Source: Solwaraspora sp. WMMD1047 (lineage in GTDB: Bacteria; Actinomycetota; Actinomycetes; Mycobacteriales; Micromonosporaceae). From it: a stretch of DNA of 64,000 nt. The stretch is from assembly GCF_029626155.1 (NCBI RefSeq), contig NZ_JARUBL010000001.1, forward strand, positions 4,134,501 to 4,198,500, read 5' to 3'. This document shows positions 17,463-27,257 of this stretch, piece by piece. The stretch's first letter is position 1. Each line of letters opens with the position of its first letter. The notes under the pieces are model-generated. The model did not search any database. It saw nothing but the letters and a program-made list of their open reading frames with translations, and was not told the DNA's origin. The position numbers and the translations under genes were made by a program.

Positions 17463-17659
17463 GTTCGCTATGCGGACTCCCGTCCTCATCTCGAACAGGA
17501 CTCGTCTCGAACATAGTTCCCCCGAAACCGCCCGTCAATCGACCCGGCCGCGCGGGCCGGCGGCCCGGGAGGCGGGCGAAATGTTCGCGGACGGCCGTTG
17601 ACGCCGGGCCGGAGCACGTGCCAACGTGCCAAGTGAGAACAGTCGTTCGGCAGGCGAAC
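17463..17659. promoter_or_regulatory. pca/pob divergent control region with IclR/PcaR-like boxes
   Basis: Between pcaI and the IclR-pobA pair lie several related boxes. GTTCGCTATGCGGAC (17463-17477) matches 11 of 15 positions of the Pseudomonas PcaR box GTTCGATAATCGCAC (box quoted from memory). TCTCGAACA occurs twice with a 16-bp period (17489 and 17505). GAACATAGTTC (17509-17519) is a palindrome. GTTCGGCAGGCGAAC (17645-17659) is an inverted repeat with 5-bp arms. Such CGAAC half-sites fit IclR-family operators. Which of the two IclR proteins binds which box is not known. Confidence 0.55.
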
Positions 17660-17690
17660 AGCGCCCCGGACCCAGGTGCCCGGAGGTCCA

Positions 17691-19810
<2,120 letters not shown>

Positions 19811-19822
19811 GCCGCGGTCGGG

Positions 19823-21391
19823 TCAGCCGTTCTGGCAGACCGTCCCGTTGAGTCGGAACTCGGTCGGGCGGGCGTTGGTTCCGCTGTAGGTGGCCTGGAA
19901 GCCGAAGCTGGTGCTGGCGTTGGTGGCGAGGTTGCCGTTCCAGCTCGCGTTTCTCGCCGTCACGTTGCTGCCGGACTGCGCGACCTGCGCGTTCCAGCCG
20001 TTGGTGATCTGCTGGTTACCGGCGAAGGACCAGGTCACCGTCCAGTTGGAGATCGCCGGCCCGCGGTTGGTGATGCCGACGGTCGCGGTGAACCCGTTCC
20101 CCCACTGGTTGACCGTGTAGGTGACGGTGCAGGCCGTCGACGGCGGCGGGCCGGTGGTCGGCGGCGGGGTGGTCGGTGGTGGGGTGGTCGGCGGCGGGGT
20201 GGTCGGTGGTGGGGTGGTCGGCGGCGGGGTCGTCGGCGGCGGGCCGGTGGTCGGTGGCGGGGTGACCGCGTCGCGCGGGGGGAATCGCAGGATCCGGTCG
20301 TCGGCGGCCGCCGGGCTGCCCCGGCCGTCCCGGTTGCTGGTGGCCACCCAGAGGTACCCGTCCGGCCCGTACTCGACCGTGCGCAGCCGCCCGTACGCGC
20401 CGGTCAGCTCGGCGACCGGGGTGCCCACCCCGCCGTCGCCGGTCAGCGGCACGGTCCACAACCGGGCGCCGCGCAGCGCCGCGACGAAGAGCCGGTTGCC
20501 GGCGATGGCCGCACCGCTCGGCGACGCCTCGGCGGTGGTCCAGGTGATCACCGGGTCGCGGAACCGGGGGTCGTTGGCCCGTCCTTCGACCGTCGGCCAG
20601 CCGTAGTTGCCGCCGGGGACGATGAGGTTCACCTCATCCCAGCTGTTCTGGCCGAACTCGCTGGCGAACAGCCGCCCCTGGGCGTCGAAGGCGAGGCCCT
20701 GCACGTTGCGGTGGCCCAGGCTGTAGACAAGCGAGCCCGGGGTGGGGTTGTCCGCCGGCACCGAGCCGTCCGGCCGCATCCGCAGGATCTTGCCGTTGCG
20801 GCTCTGCGGATTCTGCGCGCTGGCGGTCTGGCCGGCGTCGCCGACCCCGGCGTAGAGCATGCCGTCCGGGCCGAAGGCGATCCGCCCGCCGTCGTGCACG
20901 GTGGCTCGGGCCAGTCCGGTCAGGATCGGCTGCTGGGTCTGCGGGCTGGCCAGCCGGAACCGGGCGATCCGGTTGTCGCTGCTGGTGGTGAAGTAGACGT
21001 AGACGTAGCCGTCCTGGGCGTAGCTGGGCGAGACGGCGAGGCCGAGCAGGCCGGACTCGCCGCTGGCCGAGACGCCGGAGATCTGGGCCACCTGCTGCGG
21101 GGGCTGGCCGGGGCGGACCTGCAGCACCCGGGCACTGTTGCGCTCGGTGACCAGGGCGCTGCCGTCGGGCAGGAAGGCCATCCCCCACGGCACCGCCAGG
21201 TTGCTGGCCGCCACCTGGGGCCGGCTGAAGTCGAAGTCGCCGACGGCGAGCGTACCCACGTCCGGCACCGCCGGCCCGGCCGCCGCGCCGGGGTCGACCA
21301 CACCGCCCGGGACGGTGCCGGCGCCGGCCATTCCGGCCGCGCCGAGACCGGCGACGAGCGCGGCAGCGACCACCACGAGCCGAGCACGCAT
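19823..21391 (-). CDS. Secreted PQQ-type sugar dehydrogenase with C-terminal CBM2
   Basis: 522-residue exported protein. A signal peptide (about residues 1-24) precedes a six-bladed propeller of the soluble glucose/aldose (L-sorbosone-type) dehydrogenase family: NLAVPWGMAFLPDGSALVTE, VHDGGRIAFGPDGMLYAGVG, YSLGHRNVQGLAFD, GGNYGWP. A low-complexity linker of five to six PPPTT repeats (about 385-418) leads to a family 2 carbohydrate-binding module (about 420-522) with the terminal cysteines and conserved Trp residues. It probably oxidises sugars while attached to cellulose or another polysaccharide. Cofactor use (PQQ) is a family inference; no PQQ-synthesis genes are in the window. Confidence 0.88.
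   Translation of the reverse strand: MRARLVVVAAALVAGLGAAGMAGAGTVPGGVVDPGAAAGPAVPDVGTLAVGDFDFSRPQVAASNLAVPWGMAFLPDGSALVTERNSARVLQVRPGQPPQQVAQISGVSASGESGLLGLAVSPSYAQDGYVYVYFTTSSDNRIARFRLASPQTQQPILTGLARATVHDGGRIAFGPDGMLYAGVGDAGQTASAQNPQSRNGKILRMRPDGSVPADNPTPGSLVYSLGHRNVQGLAFDAQGRLFASEFGQNSWDEVNLIVPGGNYGWPTVEGRANDPRFRDPVITWTTAEASPSGAAIAGNRLFVAALRGARLWTVPLTGDGGVGTPVAELTGAYGRLRTVEYGPDGYLWVATSNRDGRGSPAAADDRILRFPPRDAVTPPPTTGPPPTTPPPTTPPPTTPPPTTPPPTTPPPTTGPPPSTACTVTYTVNQWGNGFTATVGITNRGPAISNWTVTWSFAGNQQITNGWNAQVAQSGSNVTARNASWNGNLATNASTSFGFQATYSGTNARPTEFRLNGTVCQNG
20140..20262 (-). repeat. PPPTT-encoding linker repeat
   Basis: Tandem array of ~15-bp units (plus-strand GGCGGCGGGGTGGTC and its GGTGGT variant) alternating at codon third positions, coding for the Pro/Thr linker between the dehydrogenase propeller and the CBM2. 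The alternation between two unit versions suggests array growth by slippage of a double unit. Confidence 0.8.
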
Positions 21392-21425
21392 GACCCACCT
21401 CCGAGCGTCACTGAGCGAAGGTCGT

Positions 21426-21442
21426 CAATATAACACGGTGTT
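21426..21442 (-). promoter_or_regulatory. Promoter/operator candidate of the sugar dehydrogenase gene
   Basis: An AT-rich island in the 50-bp spacer: TATATT on the minus strand (21427-21432) next to the palindrome AACACGGTGTT (21432-21442), 35-50 bp ahead of the ATG and touching the stop of the upstream E2 gene. The -35 is not clear. Confidence 0.4.
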
Positions 21443-22800
21443 CACAATTCGGCGATCAGCAGCTCGGGACGCTCCACGCAGTCGGCCACCAGGCGCAGGA
21501 ACCCACCGGCCACCCCGCCGTCGCAGACCCGGTGGTCGAAGGTGAGGCTGAGCTGGGTCACCCGCCGGACCGCCAACGCACCGTCCACCACCCACGGCTT
21601 CTCGGCGATCCGCCCGAGGCCGAGCAGCGCCGCCTCTGGGTGGTTGATGATCGGAGTCGAACCGTCGACTCCGAACACGCCGTAGTTGTTCAGCGTGAAC
21701 GTGCCGCCGGTGAGCCGCTCCGGCGGCAGCCGGCCCGCCCGGGCCAGCGCCGTCGTCTCGGCCAGGCTCGCGGCGAGCTGCCGGGCCGACATCGCCTGGG
21801 CATCCCGGATCACCGGTACGACCAACCCCCGCTCGGTCTGTGCCGCAATGCCGAGGTGCACCCGCCGGTACTGGACGATCCGGTCCCGCTCCGGCTCGAC
21901 CCGGGAGTTCAGCTCGGGAAACCGGCCGAGGGCGTACACGCAGATCCGGGCCAGCAGCGCCAGCACGCCGAGCGGCTGGTCGGGCCGGGCCGCGTTGATG
22001 GCGGCCCGGGTCGCCAACAGTGCGCTGGCGTCGACGTCCACCCAGATGGTCACCTCGGGAATCTCCCGGCGGCTGCGGGCGAGCTTCTCGGCCACCGCCC
22101 GCCGAACCCCGCGCAGCGGCACGACCACCTCATCGTCCCCGGCCGGAGTCGACGGCCCACCGGCCGAGGTCGACGGCGCGCCGGCCAGCGCGGCGGTCAC
22201 GTCGTGCCGGCGGATCACCCCGCCGGGACCACTGCCGGACAGTCCGCGCAGGTCCAACCCGTGGTCCCGGGCCAGTTTGCGGACCAGCGGCGAGATCACC
22301 AGTGGGCTGTGCCCGGCCGCCGGCCCGGTCGGGCTCTGCTGACGGGCCGGCGCGACCCGCCGGCGGCGCCGCCCCGGACGGTCCGGCCCGGTGCCGTACC
22401 CGATCAGGACGTTCCCCGAACCGGCCCGCTCCTGTTCCCGGTACGCGGCATAGCCGTCCACCTGATCCCGCTCGACGGGGCCACCATCCCGGTCGCCCTG
22501 GCCCCGGTCGCCCTGCTCCCGCTCGCCCTGGCCCTGGTCGCCCTGCTTCCGCTCGATGGTGATCAGCGGCTGGCCGACCGGGCGCCGCTCCCCGGCCCGG
22601 CCGTGCAGCGCCACCACCCGGCCCGCGTACGGGCAGGGCACGTCCACGACCGCCTTGGCGGTCTCCACCTCGACCACCGTCTGGTCCACCTCGATGCGGT
22701 CGCCGACCGCGACCCGCCACTGCACGATCTCCGCCTCGGTCAGCCCCTCCCCCAGGTCCGGCAGGACGAAGGTCCGCTGGCTGGTGTCGGTGGCCGTCAC
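21442..22800 (-). CDS. bkdC: 2-oxoacid dehydrogenase E2 component (dihydrolipoyl acyltransferase)
   Basis: 452-residue E2. An N-terminal lipoyl domain (residues ~8-84) carries the lipoylated lysine in VVEVETAKAVVDV (Lys49). A hydrophilic linker with repeated Gln-Gly-Asp/Glu-Arg units (about 86-110) follows, then a peripheral-subunit-binding domain (about 168-205, SPLVRKLARDHGLDLRG) and the acyltransferase core with LTFDHRVCDGGVAGGFL (His and Asp catalytic). GTG 22800 overlaps the E1beta stop (GTGA), which sets the start; the longer open frame upstream is a reading of the E1beta repeats. Context with an Lrp regulator favours a branched-chain 2-oxoacid complex. No E3 gene is nearby. Confidence 0.92.
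   Translation of the reverse strand: MTATDTSQRTFVLPDLGEGLTEAEIVQWRVAVGDRIEVDQTVVEVETAKAVVDVPCPYAGRVVALHGRAGERRPVGQPLITIERKQGDQGQGEREQGDRGQGDRDGGPVERDQVDGYAAYREQERAGSGNVLIGYGTGPDRPGRRRRRVAPARQQSPTGPAAGHSPLVISPLVRKLARDHGLDLRGLSGSGPGGVIRRHDVTAALAGAPSTSAGGPSTPAGDDEVVVPLRGVRRAVAEKLARSRREIPEVTIWVDVDASALLATRAAINAARPDQPLGVLALLARICVYALGRFPELNSRVEPERDRIVQYRRVHLGIAAQTERGLVVPVIRDAQAMSARQLAASLAETTALARAGRLPPERLTGGTFTLNNYGVFGVDGSTPIINHPEAALLGLGRIAEKPWVVDGALAVRRVTQLSLTFDHRVCDGGVAGGFLRLVADCVERPELLIAEL
22487..22558 (-). repeat. Degenerate tandem repeat in the E2 linker
   Basis: Plus-strand units built on GGTCGCCCTG / CTCGCCCTG recur at about 10-18 bp intervals, encoding the charged E2 linker (QGDQGQGEREQGDRGQGDRD). 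The linker must be flexible for the lipoyl arm, so repeat-length changes are probably tolerated. Confidence 0.6.
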
Positions 22801-23873
22801 GCGACAACTCCAAAGGACCCGGAGTCGTCCAGTCCGGAGGACCCGGAGTCGGTCAGTCCGAAGGACCCGGAGTCGGTCAGCCAGCGCGGGTCCGGCCGGT
22901 CGTCCCACTGCAACCGGGCGACGGCGTCCAGCACCCGGTCCACCCCCGGCAGGTGCACGTGCTCCAACTTCGGCGGCGGGTACGGGATGTCCAGGCCGCT
23001 GACCCGCAGCACCGGCGCCTGCAGCGCGTGGAAGCAGCGCTCCTGCACCCGGGCGGCCACCTCGGCGCCGACCCCGGCGAAGCCCGGCGCCTCCTGGACC
23101 ACCACGCAGCGCCCGGTCCGGCGCACCGAGGCGGCCACCGTCTCGTCGTCGAACGGCACCAGGGTGCGCAGGTCCACCACCTCCAGGTCCCAGCCCTCCT
23201 CGACGGCGGCCTGCGCCGCCGCCAGGGCGACCGGCACGGCCGGGCCGTAGGCGACGAGCGTGGCGTCGCGGCCGGGTCGGCGCACCACGGCCCGGCCGAA
23301 GCCGCCGGTCCGGGCCGGCAGCTGCGCTTCCGCGCTGGCGAAGTAGAGCTTCTTCGGCTCCATGAAGACCACCGGGTCCGGGTCCGCGATCGCCTCCCGC
23401 AACAGCGAGTACGCGTCGTCCACCGTCGCCGGGGTGACCACCTTGAGCCCCGGCGTGTGCGCGTAGTAGCCCTCGCTGGAGTCGCAGTGGTGTTCCACCC
23501 CGCCGATCCCGCCCGCGTACGGGATCCGGATCACGATCGGCGCGGTCAGCCCGCCCCGGGTGCGGTTGCGCAGCTTCGCCACGTGCGACACGATCTGCTC
23601 GAACGCCGGGTACGCGAACGCGTCGAACTGCATCTCGACCACCGGCCGCAGCCCGGACATCGCCATCCCCACCGCGAAGCCGACGATGCCGGCCTCGGCC
23701 AGCGGGGTGTCGAAGCAGCGCCGCTCACCGAACTCGGCCTGCAGCCCGTCGGTGATCCGGAAGACCCCGCCGAGCCGGCCGACGTCCTCGCCGAAGACCA
23801 CCACCCGCTCGTCGTCGGCGAGCGCGTCGCGCAGCGCCGCGTTGAGGGCCTTCGCCATCGTCACCGCCGCCAT
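22797..23873 (-). CDS. bkdB: 2-oxoacid dehydrogenase E1 beta subunit
   Basis: 358-residue transketolase-like beta subunit of a branched-chain-type 2-oxoacid dehydrogenase. Typical segments: VVVFGEDVGRLGGVFRITDG, CFDTPLAEAGIVGFAVGMAM, RIPYAGGIGGVEHHCDSSEG and VVQEAPGFAGVGAEVAA. The conserved fold ends near RLQWDDRPDPRWL. Beyond it is an unusual tail of three octapeptide repeats (DSGSFGLT-like), encoded by a 24-bp tandem repeat. The ATG shares its A with the E1alpha stop (TGATG). A second in-frame ATG five codons in is a possible alternative start. Confidence 0.93.
   Translation of the reverse strand: MAAVTMAKALNAALRDALADDERVVVFGEDVGRLGGVFRITDGLQAEFGERRCFDTPLAEAGIVGFAVGMAMSGLRPVVEMQFDAFAYPAFEQIVSHVAKLRNRTRGGLTAPIVIRIPYAGGIGGVEHHCDSSEGYYAHTPGLKVVTPATVDDAYSLLREAIADPDPVVFMEPKKLYFASAEAQLPARTGGFGRAVVRRPGRDATLVAYGPAVPVALAAAQAAVEEGWDLEVVDLRTLVPFDDETVAASVRRTGRCVVVQEAPGFAGVGAEVAARVQERCFHALQAPVLRVSGLDIPYPPPKLEHVHLPGVDRVLDAVARLQWDDRPDPRWLTDSGSFGLTDSGSSGLDDSGSFGVVA
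22812..22883 (-). repeat. Three 24-bp tandem repeats in the E1beta C-terminal tail
   Basis: Units at 22812-22835, 22836-22859 and 22860-22883 share the core GGACCCGGAGTCG(G)TCAG (plus strand) with only a few differences. They encode an octapeptide (DSGSFGLT/DSGSSGLD) repeated at the extreme C-terminus of E1beta, just before the E2 start. Confidence 0.9.
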
Positions 23874-25207
23874 CAGCCGTGTCCCGTCCGGCTTGCCGGT
23901 TCCTGTTCGGCGGCCAGCTCGGCCCGGACCAGCTCCCGCTGTTCGACAAGTTGCGGGGTGGGGCGGGCGTAGACGTGGGCGAACAGGTCGATCGGGTCGA
24001 CCGTGGGCTCGACGGCCATCCGGTCGCGCAGGTCGGCGGCGGCGGCCTCCGCCTCGGCGGCCACCGCGGCCACCGCCGGGTCGTCGAGGGCGCCGGCCGA
24101 CCGCAGGTACGCCTCCAGCCGGGCGATCGGGTCGCGCCCCAGCCATCCGGCGACCTCGTCGGCATCCCGGTAGCGGCCGGCGTCGTCGGCGTTGGTGTGC
24201 GGCTCCAGCCGGTAGGTGTGCGCCTCCACCAGGAACGGTCCCCGGCCGGACCGGGCGTGTTCGACGGCGGCGGTCAGCACCGCCAGCATCGCGACCGGGT
24301 CGTTGCCGTCGACCTGTTCGCTCGCGACGCCGTACCCGACACCCTTGTACGCCAGCGCGGGCGCGGCGGTCTGTTTGGCCAGCGGGACGCTGATGGCGTA
24401 CCCGTTGTTCTGGACGAGGAAGACCACCGGGGCGCGGAACACGGCGGCGAAGTTGACGCCCTCGTGGAAGTCGCCCTCGCTGGTGGCGCCGTCCCCGATG
24501 AAGGCCAGCGCGACGGTGTCCCGCCCCTGGTACGCCTCGCCGTAGGCGAGGCCGGCGGCGTGCACGGTCTGGGTGGCCAGCGGGGTGCACTGCGGGGCGG
24601 TCCGCTCGGCGGCCGGGTCGTAGCCGCAGTGCCAGTCGCCGCGCAGCAGGGTCAGCACGCGCACCGGGTCGATGCCCCTGGCGGTCAGCGCCATCGATTC
24701 CCGGTAGGTGGGAAACACCCAGTCCGTCGGCCGGACCGCCAGCACGGCGGCGACCTGGCAGGCCTCCTGCCCGCGCGCCGACGGATAGACCGCCAGCCGC
24801 CCCTGCTTCGTCAACGCGGTGCACTGCTGGTCGAACCGGCGACCGATCACCATCCGGCGGTACAACTCGCGCAGGGTCTCGGTGGGCGGCTCCGGATACC
24901 CGGTGCCGCCCGGCCGTCCGGGCGGTCCGGCGACCCGACGGCCGGCCTCGTCGACCAGTCGGACCGGCTCGGCGCCGGGCAGGAACGGGGCGGCGGGACC
25001 CGATGCCCGCTCAGCATCCGATGCCCGCTCAGCGCCCCCGGGGACCGGCCCGGCTGGCTCGCCAGGCCGGGCTGGCCCACCCGACCTGGCTGGCCCACCC
25101 GACCGGGCTGGCTCACCCGAGCGGATCGGTTCGCCGGACTTGGCTGGCGGGCTCGGGTGGCGGCTGCGGGGCGTTGCCCGGCGGACCGCCCGGGGGCTGG
25201 TCGTCAC
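23873..25207 (-). CDS. bkdA: 2-oxoacid dehydrogenase E1 alpha subunit
   Basis: 444-residue thiamine-diphosphate-binding alpha subunit. The TPP/Mg motif is FIGDGATSEGDFHEGVNFAA ending in LVQNNGYA. The phosphorylation-loop-like segment is RLEPHTNADDAGRYRD. The N-terminal ~75 residues are a low-complexity extension with repeated SGEP/SGGPAR units, absent from typical E1alpha proteins (~370-400 residues). A GTG start with GGAGG upstream is used at 25207. It is the first gene of a three-gene operon (E1alpha, E1beta, E2), divergent from the Lrp gene. Confidence 0.92.
   Translation of the reverse strand: MTTSPRAVRRATPRSRHPSPPAKSGEPIRSGEPARSGGPARSGGPARPGEPAGPVPGGAERASDAERASGPAAPFLPGAEPVRLVDEAGRRVAGPPGRPGGTGYPEPPTETLRELYRRMVIGRRFDQQCTALTKQGRLAVYPSARGQEACQVAAVLAVRPTDWVFPTYRESMALTARGIDPVRVLTLLRGDWHCGYDPAAERTAPQCTPLATQTVHAAGLAYGEAYQGRDTVALAFIGDGATSEGDFHEGVNFAAVFRAPVVFLVQNNGYAISVPLAKQTAAPALAYKGVGYGVASEQVDGNDPVAMLAVLTAAVEHARSGRGPFLVEAHTYRLEPHTNADDAGRYRDADEVAGWLGRDPIARLEAYLRSAGALDDPAVAAVAAEAEAAAADLRDRMAVEPTVDPIDLFAHVYARPTPQLVEQRELVRAELAAEQEPASRTGHG
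25050..25135 (-). repeat. 15-bp-type repeats in the E1alpha N-terminal extension
   Basis: Degenerate units resembling GGCTGGCCCACCCGA (plus strand) are repeated about five times and encode the SGEPARSGGPAR-like leader of E1alpha. No signal peptide or membrane segment is visible in this extension. Confidence 0.65.
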
Positions 25208-25257
25208 GGCATTGACCTCCTGGACAGGCGATGGGCCTATGCTGGCGCCAGGTGGAT

Positions 25258-25270
25258 GGTTGACTCAACC
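25258..25270. promoter_or_regulatory. Palindromic operator candidate between E1alpha and lrp
   Basis: GGTTGACTCAACC has perfect 6-bp arms around a central C and sits midway in the 106-bp divergent spacer. Lrp/AsnC proteins bind short imperfect palindromes and often control a divergent gene, so this is the best visible candidate for the BkdR-type site. Confidence 0.5.
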
Positions 25271-25313
25271 TCCCCGTCAAACGAGAGACAACTGACCGCC
25301 AGGAGCCGCATTC

Positions 25314-25838
25314 GTGAGCCATTCGGCCGAGACGACACCCGTCCCGCAGGGCGGGACCGGACAAACGGCCGAGCCGGTCGGTCCGGTGCCGGCTCCGGAC
25401 GAGGTCGACCGGAAGATCCTCGACATCCTGGTACGGGACGGCCGGACCTCGATCCGGACGCTTGCCGACCGGGTGCACATCTCCCGCAGCAATGCCTACG
25501 CCCGGGTGGAGCGGCTGCTACGCGACGGGGTGATCACCGGCTTCCACGCCCGGGTGGCGCCGGAGCCGGCCGGGCTGGGCACGTCGGCGTACATCGGTCT
25601 GACGATCCAGCAGAACACCTGGCGGGAGGTCTCCGCGCAGCTGGCCCGGGTGCGCTACCTGGAGCACGCGGCGCTGCTCGGCGGCGACCACGACGTCCTC
25701 GCGCTGGTCCGCGCCCCGGACAACGCCGCCCTGCGCGATGTGGTGCTCAGTCGGATCCAGGGCATTCCCGGGGTGCTCTCCACCCGGACCTGGCTGGTCT
25801 TCGACGAGTTCGACGGCGTCGACACCCCTTGGACCTGA
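25314..25838 (+). CDS. Lrp/AsnC-family transcriptional regulator (BkdR-like)
   Basis: 174-residue Lrp/AsnC regulator. A short polar N-terminal arm (about 30 residues) precedes the helix-turn-helix (VDRKILDILVRDGRTSIRTL ... HISRSNAYARVERL, about residues 32-75). The RAM/AsnC ligand domain (about 90-165: LGTSAYIGLTIQ; LLGGDHDVLALVRAPD) follows. GTG start at 25314 with CAGGAG upstream. Divergence from the E1alpha-E1beta-E2 genes fits the known arrangement of BkdR with branched-chain ketoacid dehydrogenase genes, controlled by branched-chain amino acids. Confidence 0.9.
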   Translation: MSHSAETTPVPQGGTGQTAEPVGPVPAPDEVDRKILDILVRDGRTSIRTLADRVHISRSNAYARVERLLRDGVITGFHARVAPEPAGLGTSAYIGLTIQQNTWREVSAQLARVRYLEHAALLGGDHDVLALVRAPDNAALRDVVLSRIQGIPGVLSTRTWLVFDEFDGVDTPWT

Positions 25839-25942
25839 CGTGGGCTGGGCTGTCCACGCTCGGCCGACCCTGGGATGGAGTGATAGATCTAGCGCCGCCG
25901 TCGGCCCCCGCGCCGGGCACGGGAGCCAGCGGGCGGCATTGG

Positions 25943-26125
25943 CTACTTGACGGACGCGACGAACGACGACCAGGCAGCCGGCCCGAAGGTCAGCGTTCCG
26001 CCGTCGCGGTCCTTCGTGTCCCGCACCAACACGGCACCGGGCATGTTGTCGGCAACCTCAACGCACGCGCCGCCGTTGCTGCTGCTCCGGCGGGACTTCC
26101 GCCACCGTGGCTCAGTGTTGTTCAT
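25943..26125 (-). CDS. DUF397 domain protein
   Basis: 60-residue protein with the DUF397 pattern: a W..S..S...G.CVEVA opening (PRWRKSRRSSSNGGACVEVA), then VLVRDTKDRDGGTLTFGPAAW near the end. In actinomycetes these small proteins are encoded next to XRE regulators of the kind seen immediately upstream, sometimes acting as a toxin-like/antagonist partner. Its start overlaps the XRE stop by 14 bases. Molecular function is unproven. Confidence 0.9.
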   Translation of the reverse strand: MNNTEPRWRKSRRSSSNGGACVEVADNMPGAVLVRDTKDRDGGTLTFGPAAWSSFVASVK

Positions 26126-26885
26126 GACCCACCTTCAGTATCAGGTCTCGGGACTGGTTGGCCGGTAGTGCCAACTCACAGATAGCTTCCCATGTCTGGG
26201 CCAGCTCGCTCACGTCTGGTGGGTCGGGGGCGACGCGTCCACGTAGCTGATCGTCGAGGTAGGCCACGCTGCGACCGTCGGGCAGGCTCGCCAACACGAA
26301 CGCCCCGGCGAGCCCGGGATGGAATCCGGCGGCCATCGGGACTACCCGAACATGCATGTGCGGAAGGTGGCTGACTTCCATAAGCCGTTCGAGTTGCGGG
26401 CGCATGATCTTCGGATCGCCGATACGTAGAGCTGGCTCCCCGATGATCGCAGCCAGCGTGACCGGCTCGGGCCGCTCCAAGGCCGCGGCCTGACGCGCCA
26501 ACCGGCGGCCGACGACTTCGTCGACTCGGCTCGCCATCCGGGGCGAGCATCCGACGATTGCTCGCGCGTACTCGTCGGTCTGGAGCAGACCAGGGATCAC
26601 CAGGGGTTCGAACCAACGGAGCGCGACGGCTCGCGCTTCCTGGTCAGTCCAGGGGCGGAGCCACGGTGTCAGTTCCTCCCGCGCATGGGCTGCGGCTCGC
26701 TGAATCTCGTCCCCGGTGCCGTAGAAGTCGTCAAGCCGCTTCGCGCCATCCGGCTTAGGGATCAGCCTGCCCGCTTCCCACGCCGCAACGGTGCTACCGG
26801 CGAACCCCACTCCCGCCCCCGCCTGGTCGCGGGTTAGCCCTCGTTCTTTTCGGAGCCTGCGCAGCAGTTCACGAAATTCGCTCAC
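26112..26885 (-). CDS. XRE-family helix-turn-helix protein (DUF5753 type)
   Basis: 257-residue regulator. The HTH occupies residues ~4-60 (LRRLRKERGLTRDQAGAGVGFAGSTVAAWE, contiguous in the protein). The C-terminal DUF5753 domain follows (WFEPLVIPGLLQTDEYARAI; LRVVPMAAGFHPGLAGAFVL-type segments). It starts at GTG 26885 with GGGAGG at a good distance. With the overlapping DUF397 gene it forms the abundant actinobacterial XRE/DUF397 pair, some members of which control differentiation and antibiotic production. No target site is evident here. Confidence 0.9.
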   Translation of the reverse strand: MSEFRELLRRLRKERGLTRDQAGAGVGFAGSTVAAWEAGRLIPKPDGAKRLDDFYGTGDEIQRAAAHAREELTPWLRPWTDQEARAVALRWFEPLVIPGLLQTDEYARAIVGCSPRMASRVDEVVGRRLARQAAALERPEPVTLAAIIGEPALRIGDPKIMRPQLERLMEVSHLPHMHVRVVPMAAGFHPGLAGAFVLASLPDGRSVAYLDDQLRGRVAPDPPDVSELAQTWEAICELALPANQSRDLILKVGHEQH

Positions 26886-27257
26886 GCATCCTCCCGGATG
26901 ACATGTTGCCGAATGTTATCGAAGGTCACCGACAGCGCATAGTCTCCCATCGTCGCGCCGCGCCGTCCAGAGTGGTCGGTAACCACGGGTCACCCGTCAG
27001 GGGCCGGGCGGATGGATGCCCTCCCGGCGACCCGATGGCCACCGGTCCGGCCGGTCGGGATCGCCAACACCCGGCCGGCTGACCGGACCCCCGCCGGAGG
27101 TTGCCCGAGGGGTTCCACATCCCTCCTCGGAGTGAGGGGCCGGCGGGGGCTCCCAGGTTCCCGGTGTCCGGGGTGTTGCTCCCTAGCGGCGCACCCCGGG
27201 CGCCGGCCCTCTGCGAACCTCGCACCGCACCTGCCGACCCGACCGGAGGTAGCGCAC
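26886..27257. other. Gene-free stretch between the XRE gene and a hypothetical gene
   Basis: About 370 bases without a supported gene. The left end should hold the XRE promoter, and an AT-richer patch (TGTTGCCGAATGTTATCG) lies there. The right end carries the GGAGGT ribosome-binding site of the next gene. Frames open through the rest show no family resemblance and no start context, so I see nothing else. Confidence 0.6.

Noticed and set aside
21442-22908. 36-residue N-terminal extension of E2 with RLRVLRT repeats
   Set aside because: It is the E1beta tail repeat read in a different frame; GTG 22800 gives the lipoyl-domain start.
22797-24824. Extended frame joining part of E1alpha antisense-like sequence to E1beta
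   Set aside because: The region before 23873 is the real E1alpha gene in another frame; TGATG coupling sets the E1beta start.
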